A DNA stretch of 64,000 bases from Sporodiniella umbellata. Taxonomy: Eukaryota; Mucoromycota; Mucoromycetes; Mucorales; Rhizopodaceae. Positions 35,285 through 47,910 of the stretch are shown in pieces; the stretch's first letter is position 1; every line of letters starts with the position of its first letter. The notes beneath the pieces are model-generated. The model had not been told where the DNA came from and made no database searches. It saw nothing but the letters and a program-made list of their open reading frames with translations. The stretch covers positions 1 through 64,000 of the forward strand of contig JAIXMR010000119.1 in the NCBI GenBank assembly GCA_025677835.1, read 5' to 3'. A program made the translations under genes and the position numbers.

Positions 35285-37027
35285 AAATCAAAAGGAAAAG
35301 AAAATAAAAACAAAAGGGGATTGCTGAAATAGATTGAACAAAAAGACAAAACTATACAATAAACAGTACTGTGCTTTGAAGCCATCCTTTATGTTCTGAG
35401 TATACAACTTTTAAAACTTTTGTTGGTAGAGACGTTATATCTGTCCACACTCGCATATTTGGACTTCGATTCCCACGATCAGGGTGAGTTTGTAGTGTAC
35501 AGCTGGGTTATAGGAATGAGTGGAGCAGCGCTATGGTATGACTGACCGACAGGGTGATAAATACCAGGGCTACCTTCTTTTTGATACATCAATTCATCAG
35601 TTTATAACAGTAGATAATTAGTTTAAAATTCAAGAGAATACTATGCTGTTTAAAGTTTGCTACTATATGGCCTATTGGCTCCGTGCATCTATCTTTTTTT
35701 TTTTTTTTTTTTTTAGCAAAATCAGATAAGCCAAATAATTAGTGCTACCTTTGTTAGAGTATACAGCTCGAGATCGAAAGAGGTACCTTTCTATACTGGA
35801 CTACCTCAATTAATAAACTATTTTTTTACTTACGAAAAAAAAAGCAGAGGTTGAAAACAGATACGTGGAAGATTGAGAAGGATTTCTTTTCGTGCGAATA
35901 AAATATATATCTAATTTGTAAAAGATTAGCACAATTACTACAAGCCAATGCAAAATGGCTCACAGTAAATCATATAATGAATTTTTTTGTATGGTCTTAT
36001 AGCAATGATCACGTTTTATAAGCTATTCCACAAATAGCTTTCGGCGGACAGTTCAGTGAGCTTTATTACAAGACAATTACAAGACAATTTTTGGGGGCTT
36101 AGAATAGAAGACCATACGTTTTCAAATTCTTCAATGTTTTTCTTTTTATGTACTAAAAAAATTCTAAAACGAAAATTACATAGTCATTTCAGTCGACTAT
36201 CCAAATATTGGAAATTGAACTTTAAGATGAAAACAGTCAATTTTTTATTGTCCCTATTGTAAAAGGTTGAGTACATCAGTCTTCGATAGATAGATGGAGC
36301 AAATATGTGGAAAACTAAGTCTTTTCTCAGATATAAATATACCTAAAAGACTCTTGCTAAAATCGAAACCAGACTTTTTTTTTTTGAAACTACTTTAGTA
36401 CATCTTGAGGTTTGCAAAGGCTACTAAAAAGAAAGAAATAAGCTGTTAGTAGGCTAAATAGACAATATTTAACAGTTTCAACCAGTTGGTCGAGGCGATT
36501 TTATTTTTCAATTTTTTTACACTCTAGGGTGGATCAAAGTAGTTTATATTTAAAATAGTGTTCTAGTTTTATCAAAATATCAATCTTTTTCTTGTACTCG
36601 CTCGTACACATTTTCCTAAAAACGGTTCTATACAACTTTTTTCGAAAATCTCTAATATCGCTATAGCAAAGCCGATTTGAGCTTTTAGTCTGACAGTTTT
36701 TGTATTTTCAATGAGTTGAAATGAAGTAAAAAGTAGTAAATTCAAAGCCTTGATGTGGCTATTGTTATTCAAAGCATAGCTAGAGCCTCGTTGCTTTCAA
36801 GTCAGATTTCGAAGGCGAGACTAGTGCAGAACTAAGTAATTGTATGAAAAAGAGCTATAAAAATTACAAAATATTTATTGTACCAGTATCGGCTATAGGA
36901 TGCGTCCTATACTCCGTGGATTTTATCTTGGTAAAGCACAATAACAAGGGAGGAAGCTTCATTTTGCTTCAATTTAATTGGCTCTCAAAAGATACTCTTT
37001 CGTAAATACATTTTTTTTCTTTTCATT
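35285..37027. other. Intergenic, 1.7 kb
   Basis: Between two plus-strand genes. AT-rich, with a T run near 35693-35714. No open frame shows family resemblance. A C/T-rich stretch directly precedes the WDR24 start. Confidence 0.5.
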
Positions 37028-39811
37028 ATGACACTCAATGCGAATCCTATTCACTTAGGTCGCTCTCTTGATCAAAGCAACTCAGTATTACGTGAAAGGC
37101 TTTCAGGTGCTATAAATGCAGTCAGCATTTCTCCAGAAAATAACGCAGTTGTTGTAGCTGGTAGAGAAGGTGCTTGTCAAAGCCGCATATCATTTGGAAA
37201 AAATATATACTAATACTTCATATACAGTGCTAAAGGTCCTTTCTTTTGACAAATCTAAGGTTACTGAGATCTTGAACCTGCGTGCTGGAGCACATTTCAA
37301 TTTGAATTATAGTAGCAATGATGTCAAATGGGGAAACAATGGTAATACAATCTTTTAGAAAAAAGCAATTCTTAATGTGAATAGCAACAAAGCAAAAAGT
37401 AGCTACAGCAGCTACGAACGGTGCAATCATCCTATGGGATTTAAACAAAGTTGGGCGTAAATCCGGTAAGTAGTCTCATGCTAGTTAAAACGAAGGATTA
37501 AACGTTGTGTTGTTTTTTCTAAAAAAAAAAAAAAAAGAGCGTGTTATTACTGAGCACTCTAGAGCAGTAAATCGCATCTCATTTCAACCCGAGAATGGGA
37601 ACATTTTGCTGAGCGCTTCGCAAGATGGACTAATGAAATGTTGGGTAATAGGAAACAAACGAAAAAAAAAAAGAAGCTTATTATTTTATGCTTTAAATTG
37701 ATAATGAAAAAGGATTTTAGAGACCCAAGAAACAGTGCAAAGTTCAGGTTTGAGGGAAAGTCAGAATCCGTTCGTGATGTTCAGTTTAACCCTGTTAATG
37801 CTTTCGAGTTTGCAGCAGCTTTTGAAACAGGAACTATACAGGTATTTTTAGCAGTATTGGTGGAAATCGTTTTATTGAAACACCTTTAGAAATGGGACAT
37901 CCGGAATCCCAAAGCATTGTATGACCGCAAATTAAATGCCCACAATGGCCCATGTTTAACAGTAGACTGGCATCCCAGCGGCAAATTAGTAGCAAGTGGA
38001 GGAAGAGATAGAACAATCAAAGTAAAAAGTTTTAGAGCCGAAATCTTGCTTTTTCTAAAAAAACAAGCTTTATTAGGTGTGGGATATGTCTTCGGATAGT
38101 AGAAGACCGTTATATACTATCAGAACAGTGGCATCTGTTTCTAGAATACAGTGGCGGCCGGGATATGACGATGAAATTGCCTCGTGCGCTTTGCTCACTG
38201 ATAGCCGCATCCATGTATGGGATATTAGAAGACCACATGTTGCAAAATACGTATTTGATGAGCACGACACTACACCTACAGGTGAGCAATAATATCAAGT
38301 ATTAAAAAACTCACGCTGCAAAAGGTTTCTTATGGACTAATGCTGAGGAGTTGATCTCTGTGTCCAAAGACAAATGGTTTATTAAACAGGGTATTCAACG
38401 CGCCTATCAGCCTGTCAATCTTTTGAAAAGAAATGGTATGGGATGGAATATTCACGGGGATATAGCCTTTGCTATTGACAAAAGTCTGAGAAAAACCTTT
38501 GTTGATGAAGCATTAATTCCTAAAGCGCCAAAGAACTGGAAGAAAATTGGCGTAAAATCCTTATTTGACGAAGAGGTTATTCAATATATACCCCCTCAAA
38601 GCTGCGGAATTGCACACATGCCTCTATTTGATTTTAAATCATTCTGTATACTAGCCGAAAAGTATTCAATTTCCAGTAAAAACGTAGCTTTATCTTGTGA
38701 CCAGAACGCAGAAGTAATTTTGTTACTAAGCAAACATTCTTCTGACAGCTTTAAAAGTTAGCGTGGAAAATGGGCTGTTACCGTACTTCTCAAACATGGA
38801 AAATTATCGAGTTGTTATATAGTGAAGATAAACTAGAAATGGAAAAAGGGCCGAGTGTTGAAGCTGTTTTTAAAAAGGCTGAAAAAGTTTGTACCAAAAC
38901 GCATTTAAACAGCATCCATAATACTAAAAAAAATTAAAATCTTAAAAAGCGAGACACGTACGAAAATGAACTGTCTACCGGAGAAGAATTAACGTACGAC
39001 AATTTCGAGCTGCAATCGGAAAATGCAGACAACTTTGAACAAATATCAAAATCCTCAAGAGAAAGTATAGAAAGTACGGGCACTGCCACATCGTATCAAA
39101 TAGAGGAATCGTTTGATCTAAGAAAGCCATGGGAGCATGAATCTGTAGTATTGGATCTTTTAAACTATTACACTGAACAAGTAAATGTCTACAAGCAAGT
39201 GAGAAAAAAATTAAGGTGTATATCTTTTATTAGGGAGATGTTCAGATGTGCGTTACAATGTACTTGGTTTTAGAAAAGCATCTAAATATTGATGAAGATC
39301 GTTTAGAAGATTGGTTTACAGCTTATATTGAGCTTTTACATCGTTTCAAGCTATGGTCTACAGCAACAGCTATAATCGGCGCGTGTAGAGTACAAAATGT
39401 GAGGGAGCGTAATGAGGTGAGCCTACTACTTTTTTTTTTTTAATAATGCATTTTTTTAATGAGAATTTTGTGATCTATTTTAGAATGCTACAACAATCAG
39501 TATTGCTTGCAATACATGTTTTAAACTTGTTCAAGGCACAAGCAATGGAGCATGGGCTTGCGATAAATGCCATCGCCTATTGAATCCATGCACAATTTGG
39601 TAACTTTTTTTTTCTTCTGTCATTTTTTTTTTGTTCACACAGAAAATTTAGCCATCAAACTGTGAAGGGAGTATATGTTTGGTGTCAAGGATGCAATCAT
39701 GGAGGCCACCTCGCTCACATGCGAGAATGGTTTGCTACTGAACAGCTGTGTGCAACAGGGTGCGGTCACTCCTGCGTTTTGCAACCTTTGATGTCTGTGC
39801 TAGATGCTTAA
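37028..39811 (+). CDS. sea2: WDR24/Sea2 subunit of the GATOR2 (SEACAT) complex
   Basis: WD40 plus RING-type subunit of the vacuole-associated complex that relays amino-acid status to TORC1. Thirteen exons (37028-37169, 37228-37341, 37385-37465, 37538-37644, 37713-37841, 37890-38021, 38077-38281, 38325-38713, 38758-38886, 38950-39180, 39234-39416, 39484-39599, 39652-39811) give 705 residues. The N-terminal propeller shows GAIILWDLNKVG, LLSASQDGLMKCWDFRD, KWDIRNPKALYDRKLNAHNG and LVASGGRDRTIKVWD. The helical middle is followed by a C-terminal double-zinc RING/CTLH end: CNTCFKLVQ, CDKCHRLLNPCTICHQTVKG, VWCQGCNHGGHL and CGHSC. An in-frame TAA at 38935 lies inside an intron with a GTTTGT donor (38887-38949). 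WDR24 is preferred over WDR59 because of the CHQTVKGVYVWC-type end. Confidence 0.93.
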
Positions 39812-40468
39812 AGTACGGAGGGGAAATTGGATTAGATTTTTTTATCTCGACTACTAACCTTAAAAAGTGCTTCAAGAAATGTAAATATATACAAGCAATA
39901 ATCTATAATAAACTTGATATTGTTTTCGGATACATACTAAGTAGTTAACAATTGGCTTGTAATGATTTGTTCACTCGATCATTGTGCATTTGCCCTTAAT
40001 TCTATATACTCTTTGAGACACTGTTTTTTGAATGTCTATAGTTCCCCAACATAAAATTCTTGAAACGAGTGAAGATTATACGAAGTAGCATAAAAGTTAT
40101 ACGTAGAATACGAGTAGGACTCATACTACCTAGTTTAAAATTTGAAAATCAAATTCAATTACAGCTCAGGCACACACCTTTAACCCTTCAAAAACTGTTG
40201 CGAAAAAACCTCAGACAAAGTGAAAATAACAATGTGATCCGTATCGACCATTGAAAATGGCAGTCAACCGATGCAAATAAAGAAACAAGGCCCAAGTTAC
40301 TTGTCAAGAAAAATTTGCTCAGTTTTTTTTTCAAAAGGACATAGGAAACGTAGCTACAGTTCTAATCGGTCATTTTATTAAGGTAAAAGCTAACTAATTG
40401 AGCCTTAAAGAGAGTTGGGAGGAAAATGTCAAGTTTTTATATACAATGTAGCAAAAATACAGGGTTTA
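39812..40468. other. Convergent intergenic region
   Basis: Between the 3' ends of sea2 (+) and the deoxyhypusine hydroxylase gene (-). A 64-codon frame near 40060 has no resemblance to any family I know. Nothing else seen. Confidence 0.5.
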
Positions 40469-41644
40469 CTAGTGAGCAAGTTTAAGAGAGTGCATGTTTT
40501 GAGGCTGACTTTCGAGGCCGTTAGCGTATTGTAGCTCACCACTAAATATTTTGTTAAACAAATTATTACTTTTTTTTTAAAAAAAAAAATATATTCTTAC
40601 CTGGTTTCATACTCATACATGTCAAGTGCAACAGCGCAGCTTTCACGTACAACTTGCTCTTGGTCTTCTTTAAAACCTTCTAAAATTTCCAAAACTTCTG
40701 GCGTAGCAATAGAGCCTAAAGCTTCAGCAGCTTCGTGACGAACCATGTGAACTTCATCTTTATCTCCGAGGCATTCCTTTAAAGCAGGAACCGAGGCGGG
40801 ATGTTGTAACTGTCCAAACACGTAGGCAACTATTTCAGCGTGTTTTTTTATCAGTTGCGGTTATTTTCGGGTTTCTTAAAAAAAAAAAACATTACCTTCA
40901 TGTCTAAATAAGGCACTTTTATCTTTCAAACCCTTTGCCAACGCAAGTACAGCCTCAGTATTGCCGATTTCACGCAGACCGAACATAGCTCTGTAACGAA
41001 CAAACAATTTCAATTTAGGATCAATTAATTGAGCTCCGAGTTCTTCTACAGATTTTGTTTCTGAGGAAGGAGGAGCAGGGTCTACAGAGCTATAAAGACT
41101 TTTGTTGGAATCTCTTTCGCTTTTGTTTTTAGGATCATTATCGTATCTGATTTTGTCGATAGCAAGTTCGCAGGTTTCCACAACTGATACGTTATCGTCT
41201 TTAAGATATTTTTCCAGTATAGGAAGAGATTCCAACGACCCAATGGCGCCCAAAGCTTCAGCAGCCTAAAGCTCTCAATTAAATCTCTGATGCATCGCTT
41301 TTATTAGTTACCTCGTGGCGAACCATTTCGTGCTCATCAAGATCTTCCAAAACTGCAGTAAGAGTGGTGTTGGCGCGAGGGTTACCAATTTGGCCAAGGC
41401 AATAGGCAAGTTCATGCTTTAACAACTCCGAATCATCTTTCAAGGCTATAATTACTATCATTAGAGAGATCGTTTTCCTTACGCAAAAACTACTATTACC
41501 CTTTCCAATGATGTCAACAGACTTTTCATCAGCAATGTTTTTTAGAGTAAACAATGAACGAAAACGCTCAGCAAGAGAAATGTTTCCAGATGTATTACAA
41601 AGCGAAGCTTCAAGGTAGTCGTAGTTTACAACAGGTGCAGCCAT
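40469..41644 (-). CDS. lia1: Deoxyhypusine hydroxylase
   Basis: Di-iron HEAT-repeat enzyme that hydroxylates deoxyhypusine on eIF5A, completing hypusine synthesis in the cytosol. Exons 41644-41500, 41445-41312, 41265-40896, 40829-40601 and 40541-40469 give 316 residues, normal for the family. The protein is two mirrored halves of HEAT repeats, each with paired His-Glu metal ligands: [12 protein letters not shown] and [12 protein letters not shown] in the first half, LFRHEVAYVFGQ and [12 protein letters not shown] in the second. All four HE motifs are intact. The halves are joined by an acidic/Ser-rich linker. Splicing builds the HE motif at the second and third introns. Confidence 0.97.
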
Positions 41645-43349
41645 TATATAGAAACTTGAAAGAAATTTTTTTGTTAAAAAAAAAGAAGGTCAAGCCACAC
41701 TCAACTCAAGCTCTTGTGAAATTTTCATCAGCAAATCAAAATTCAATTTTATTCTGAGTTTTATTTGTATAACAAAAGATTTTCAACGGTGGGGTGCTAC
41801 CAGCTAGGTTGTGCTAGCAAAAAAGTCTAGTCCATACAGAAACGGGTTGGAGCGTCGATAAGCAATAATTGAATCAAAACAAATACCTGTTTCTTCAAAC
41901 CGCCTAAAAACGTTGCGATTTTTCCTCTTGCATTTTTACGATGAGTCAAAAATAGAAACTGAACAAAAATTAGTTATCAGACGAATAGAAGTATGTGTTT
42001 AAATGCATTTCGCGATAAATATCTAAGTTTCAGAAAAGAAACCTTTTCTAGGGTGGTCGCAGGTTAGTGTTGATCGCTTCTTAACAATGGAGAGCAGTAG
42101 TTTGCAAATAGCTGTGCTATAAGTAGGATTTGCTTTGTGTGTTTTTAGAGCTTTTTTTTTAAGAAAACTTCCTTGTGAGTGGTTGAAAATATGCGTCTAA
42201 ACTTGTGTTTATTTCAGTTTTTTTTTTGAATAGATCTACCTTCTCTGAATGGCGCTTATTATAAAAAGAAACAAAAAAAAATACAACATGAACATTTACC
42301 AGCCCTGTTTTTCTTGTGTTTTATGCATAAGCAACCGTTTTTATTTCAAAGATTGAATCGGTTACAGCGTTTGTACTTAATTGAGGTCATTCGCCTATAG
42401 TATTGCTTATGATCAATCATTGTGGGTTCCAATATAACATCTATTATGCCCAAAGCTCTAACTTTTCTTATAAAATAAGCAGTTTATACATTGTTTAAGC
42501 AAAAAATAATAATAATAGAAAGAGAAAGAGAAGTTGTCAAAAAAGAAATAAAACTGTAAAAAGCAAATATTATTAGAAGCCCCATGGTTTTTCGAAAAGC
42601 ACAATAATACTACCTACGATTATTGTCACAATAATTACTGCTTGATTTGTTTAATCACTTGAAGGCTGCTTGAAAGTCTAAAAGAGTAAAAAATATTTCA
42701 GGTCAATAGCTACACTGATATTGTATGACACGTAGTGCAAATCAACATTAGAGGCTATAGCATAGAGCCTAGAGCAAAATAATGACAGAGTAAACGGTTG
42801 AAAATTTGTAATGATGAGACTTAAGGAGCTGAAGATAACAGCCCTAATGAATTTTAAAACGTTGAAATGGCAATCGCCGTAATAAATACAGATTGTTATA
42901 AAAAATGTTGCTTTTTCCATATTAAAACCTGTATTAACTCTAAAAGGTCAATGATATAATTGTCCTTCATACAAATACTAACACTTATTATGTTGTTAAT
43001 AGAAGGCCAAACTCAAACCAAACATACTATTTTATTTCTGATCGAGCGACGCTCTGCTCGGTATGCATAGTCGAATCGATCGGGCTGATTATACTTCAAA
43101 CAGAGTAGATATGACTAGATTTCAAAAAATCCAAGTGATATCCTTACAATAAATTTAATAAAATTCAATTAATACATATGGCTTAATATATCTTTCTCAA
43201 TTGCATTAAAATCATTAGTAGCTTAAAACAGTTAGTGTCGGCGAAAACACTAATTTGGACAGCTATTTTGGGATACGTTTTTATTATTGAGCAAAAAAAT
43301 ATGGTAAAACAAATGTTGGGCTTTTTTTACAAGACACTCTAGGCGATTT
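41645..43349. other. Intergenic, 1.7 kb
   Basis: Between two minus-strand genes; contains the lia1 promoter and the gamma-adaptin 3' flank. AT-rich with no coding signal recognised. A GC-richer patch with overlapping CGATCGA-like words lies around 43030-43085. Confidence 0.5.
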
Positions 43350-46195
43350 TTAAAATGCTCCCTCAGGAAACGGTCCAAATTGAGCAATATCGTCTATCAT
43401 CTTTCCTTCTATTTCGTAAGATATACGTAATCGGAGCTTTACAGTTGTCTAATAAAAGCGATATGTTTAATTCCTTTTTTTTTATCTGTCAACAATATAC
43501 CTGTTGTGGGTTGTTTATCCTCATGGCTTGCTTTTCTGTTTTTCCGGGAGAGATAGTATTGCTAGTGGCAGCATTCATTTGTAAACGTTGACTTTTAGGT
43601 ACGGCAGCTTGGAATTGAAGTTGGCTAACAGTTTGGGATCCTTCGTTTATGAATAAAGTTTGAATATTGAGAATGGCTGGATTTGTAGAATCTTTTGAGG
43701 GAACCAATTGGACATACAATCCATTTTTAGAATAAGCCTCAAATCCAGGTTTGGCAACAGGAAGGTCGAAACCCAGTCCTGATATTGAATCTAGAGGGGC
43801 GCTGTCAGTTTGATTTAAAAGATCCATTAAAGAATTATTATTTTTGGTTTCTGAGTTTTGAAGTGAGCTCTCAGAAACAGATGAACCGCCAAAAAGATCA
43901 GCTAACAAATCTACATTGGATGTTTTTGGTAGTTGGGGCGAAACCGTAGAGATAGGGCTTTGAGTGACCATTTCATTATTGTCAATAGTACCAACACCCC
44001 GCTAGTTCCTACTCCCATAAGATCCAATAGCAGGTCTTGATCTGTAGGTCCTTTAGATTTACTGTTAGTCGAAGAAACCGACGCTGAGTGTGAGCCATCT
44101 GAAGTAGAACTATTTCTAATAATGGTGCGGGGCTCGGGAACAGGCATACGTTCTAGTACTGCAGGTCGGATTGAATCGTAAGAGAACAGATTGGTATATT
44201 CTACTGCACGCTGTTGTATTTCAACTTCCATGCTAATTGTGTGTTGGCCGAGTAATTCTTTTATCTTGCTCTGTGCAATACTGTCTGAAAGACGAGACGA
44301 AAGTTTCATAAGAGCGGTCATCACATATTCTCGTGTGACTTGATTAGCATAGGGTCCCATTAGAATAGACTGGAGTAAGCTAACGACTAAGCTATCAGAT
44401 ACATCGATTGTTACGCCTTCCTCCTCTTCAAAACTGCCGCCGCTAATCAATACATCTCCATACTCGCCAATAACCCAGACGCCTGCAAGAACCAAGCTTT
44501 CTTGAGAAATATCTTGCTTTAGTGCACCATATAGTTTCTGGACTGTATATTTATGCAAATCGGATGTACTGGCTGCAAGGTTAATAAACCCAGCAAGCAC
44601 TTCTTCACGAACATGATTTCCAGCTAATTTGAGTGCCCGAAGCATAGTGTCAATGTGCCATCGTTTGTTTGGTGCAAATCTTTCAGCAGCAAGTGAAATT
44701 TTGGTTGTCATGCCTTGTTTAAATTCGGAATCGGCAACTTCTAAAAAGGCCAAGAGTTCACGAGTCAAAACGCGTACATTTCCTTCGTTGATCAAAGCAA
44801 AACTCAATTCCAAAGCACGTCGACGAATAGATATGTCTCCGTCTCTTAGACAATCGAGAATGATATTCCTGTGTCGCTGAACTGCCTGTGTTTCAATACC
44901 AACCGTTTTATTGAGCGTCTCTAAAGCAACATATCTGGAAGCAATGAGTATATAGCTCCAAAAAAAGTTTCATTGTACCTTATGTTATTATCTCTGTTAC
45001 TCAGAAACTTTCCAAGAATATTAACAGCCAGTACACGCAACCCTGCTTCACTTTCGATATTCATAATGGTCAACACTGTTTCATATAATATAGAGTTGCC
45101 CACGTTTTTTGCGTTTTCAGTGTTAGTTGCTACTTGGGCTAGAATATCGTTCATTGATTCTGATGCTTCTCTGTCGTTGGTTGCAAGTATACGAAGTAAA
45201 CGAAGAATCTTTACTTGAAGGAATGGATCTGTAACGCCTGTCACATCATGCTCTGGGGAAAACCCAGCACTTGTTAGATTTTTGAGATGTCGTACTAACA
45301 AAGGAACAGCCTAACAAACGTTGTTTATCATGAATAGGTCTCGCTGAATAGAAAAAATCCATACCTTTCTGAAAACAGGTATGTTCTCAGGGTTCTTCTC
45401 GCATATTTCAGTAACAAGAGTAATACCGGTAATTAATACACCGTGGCTGCGATCATTCAAAAGCGATTTTGACTTGGATATGAAATTTTCATGTAATTCA
45501 GGCACCCTCAATATTATACGTAAGGCACATAAAGCTGCCTAGAAAACCAACTGTAAATATTGCCGCATGGCTGTCTTAGGAGCTTACCTTTTTTCTGATA
45601 TATGTATTCGAACTTCCCATCAGCTTTTCAACTTCTGAGCATAAATCGCGAGCCATTTCGGACGAAGAAATATTACCCATTGTACACAATGCCAAACCGA
45701 CAACAAACATGTTGCTATGGTTCATGTCACTACATACATGTCGTTAGATTCCTGTCTTTTTTTTTTTTTTTGTGTTTCTACTTTACTTTTTCAAGCTGTT
45801 GGTTACCAAAGTCAATACTTCAGTTTTTTCATCAATGAGCAACATAATACCCAAGTAACCCAGACGCTTGTCAGTGTACTTGGGGCTGGCTACTAATTTC
45901 AGGCATTCCATTTGACCAAAATGCGCTGGATATCCCAACATGTGAATGTACAATAGCTTTGCAACATTTGTATGGCGCGAGTCAGCGTTTTCATTTTTGA
46001 AGGCTGTTCTTATATTGGCGCTCTCTTTCTGAATAACGGCTCTTTCCTCAGCAGCAGTTTTGCAAGCTCTCACTGCTCTAATAAGGTCTTTGTGGTGTTA
46101 CTATCCAAAAAGGATGTAAGTATTTTACCTTTTAGCCTAAAAAGAGGTAATTTCGCAAGAATTTCTTGCGAAATTTTATTAATGCTATTCATCAT
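43350..46195 (-). CDS. apl4: AP-1 complex subunit gamma (gamma-adaptin)
   Basis: Large subunit of the AP-1 clathrin adaptor at the trans-Golgi. Exons 46195-46129, 46087-45787, 45729-45588, 45538-45365, 45310-44979, 44934-43996, 43957-43501 and 43448-43350 give 836 residues. The trunk solenoid reads [52 protein letters not shown] and [20 protein letters not shown]. The hinge has clathrin/accessory-type DLLLDLM and DLLADLF motifs. The ear ends [13 protein letters not shown]. The hinge changes frame near 43990; a 38-nt GT-AG intron (43958-43995) restores it. An unusual 22-residue N-terminal extension is encoded by a palindromic first exon. The mu subunit gene is at 12.3-14 kb. Confidence 0.95.
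46149..46175. repeat. Perfect 12-bp inverted repeat, 3-nt loop
   Basis: AATTTCGCAAGA at 46149-46160 is followed by ATT and then its exact reverse complement at 46164-46175. It lies inside the first coding exon of the gamma-adaptin gene, so the mRNA would carry a strong hairpin about 20 bases after the AUG. Confidence 0.9.
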
Positions 46196-46730
46196 CTTTT
46201 AAGGTTGGCCTAGGTTTAAATAGTAATTTAGTCAAGAAACAAAAAAGAGAAGGATGTGTCTCGTACAAGGTATGCTTAGATGAGAAAAAAAAAATAGGTT
46301 TTGAAAAATGATAGTAAACTTCTATCTGGCGGATTTCAAAACCAGGTGTTGAAGTTCAAAAGTAATTTCACAAACTAAACCTTGGGGTCTTTGGAGGGCA
46401 AAACTATATATGTATATGTATATAAACAGAACTGAGTACTATATTTACTTGCAGTTATGTAAGAGATACTTTATTATTAAAGTCTCGCAAATCTCTATCA
46501 ACAATTGAAGATAGTGCATAGCTATATGACGTCTTAGGCTATTCAATCTAACGTACGTCTTTAGCATTTAACGTATATTTGAAGTTGGTACCATTTAGTA
46601 ACAAAGAAAAAAGGAAAACAAAGCCTTTTTGCAATCTATGCTTTAAAAATTGGGAAGTCAACACATACACGAAAGTATTATCCACTAAGAAAAATCCTTT
46701 TCAATTTATATTAGCATCATAAATTTGAAG
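46196..46730. other. Intergenic / apl4 promoter
   Basis: Spacer between two minus-strand genes, holding the apl4 promoter. AT-rich, with a TATATGTATATGTATATA stretch near 46407-46424. No coding signal. Confidence 0.5.
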
Positions 46731-47417
46731 TTAGATTTTCAATTCGTTCTCAGGGTGTTGGTAAGCCTTAGCCATAAACTTGTTGTGCCTTCCCAATGCA
46801 ACTAAAGCAAGGTTAAAAACGTACACCTCTCAATAATTAGATACTCACGTAGTTTGTCTTTGGAATACAACTCAACTGTTGTAAAAGCAAGAGTTTTCCC
46901 CAGCTTGTCTACTCGTGCCTTAACAGAGATAGTCTCACCCTCTTTAGCTCCAGAAATATAACTGATATTGATATCCGTACTGACACCTGTAGCATATAAT
47001 CCTTTTGATGCCAAAGCTAGAGACCCACCAATATCTACAACGGTTGCTAACAGCCCTCCATGAACAGATCCCAGCCGATTCTATTTGAATATTCAGTACA
47101 TAGTTGAGAAGCCTAAACTATTTACTAGGTGGTGTTTTTCCACTTCAAACTCTGCAGATATAGCCCCGTTCTGAGTACCTGTCAATTTAAGCTATTTGTA
47201 TGTTATTAAAGTGTCCAAATGCAAGTATATGCTTACTTTGGGAAGGATGTGCGCATCGTATCCACCTGCACCCATAAAACTCTAGAAAAATCCGAATTTT
47301 AGTCTGTCTTTACTTGCTTATTCGTTGCTTTAAACGGCTATTTATATATGCGGTTTTGTCTACTTTCAAAACTTTCTGTGTCAGATCTGGCGAATACAAA
47401 GCACGGGTTAATAGCAT
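46731..47417 (-). CDS. Hotdog-fold thioesterase (ACOT13/PaaI-like)
   Basis: Five short exons (47417-47364, 47281-47237, 47191-47126, 47080-46849, 46801-46731) give 155 residues. The fold is clear: GAISAEFEVEKHHLNRLGSV, then the catalytic-site segment HGGLLATVVDIGGSLAL with HGG and the active-site Asp, then DINISYISGAKEGE, VDKLGKTLAFTTVEL and LALGRHNKFM. In family members these enzymes hydrolyse acyl-CoA thioesters in mitochondria or cytosol. The substrate is not predictable. The N-terminus is short and mildly basic, without a clear presequence. It faces LSM6 head-to-head. Confidence 0.92.
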
Positions 47418-47910
47418 GTTTTAGTTGTCAGAGCTAGCAAAAACAAAGACGAGAAAGAAGAGCAACCGTGACTAAAATTTTATAAATTACAAACAATGTG
47501 AGACAGTCACATCCTATAAAATTACAAGAATCTATATTACATGTTCCGTGGCATATTCAGTAGTACACTCTGTTTCTCATTCAAAAGATTTAACTAGATA
47601 GAAACGAAAATTTAGCCTTATTTTGATTTATCCGTGCCCCTAGTGTATACAAAGAGGGCCGAAAAACGGAGGTTTATGATTTCTTTCCCATCGCAAACAA
47701 ATTATCCTTTCAATTAGAGATATGGCAACGATGCCGTATTTTTCTCAAGCTTACAACATCAAGCCTTTCAAGTAAAGCAAGCCATATCAAGAGTTGAGTT
47801 GATCGTAAACTGTACATGCTGAATATTTTTATTTAGCGTGCTCGCTTTTCAATGAAATTTTCTTTCAGGACTTTAAATTTTTTTCTAGTTTCTTTTCTTT
47901 TCTCAACAAA
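47418..47910. promoter_or_regulatory. Bidirectional promoter, thioesterase / LSM6
   Basis: The 493 bases between two divergent start codons. A pyrimidine-rich stretch (TTTTTTTCTAGTTTCTTTTC) lies just before the LSM6 ATG. Confidence 0.5.

Noticed and set aside
38887..38949. In-frame stop in sea2 at 38935
   Set aside because: It lies inside an intron with a GTTTGT donor and an AAAAAG acceptor; both sides are phase 0.
40060..40254. 64-codon basic open frame after sea2
   Set aside because: Low-complexity Lys/Arg/Leu translation of AT-rich DNA between convergent genes.
43958..44010. Apparent frameshift in gamma-adaptin
   Set aside because: A 38-nt GT-AG intron with matching phase restores the frame; no frameshift is needed.
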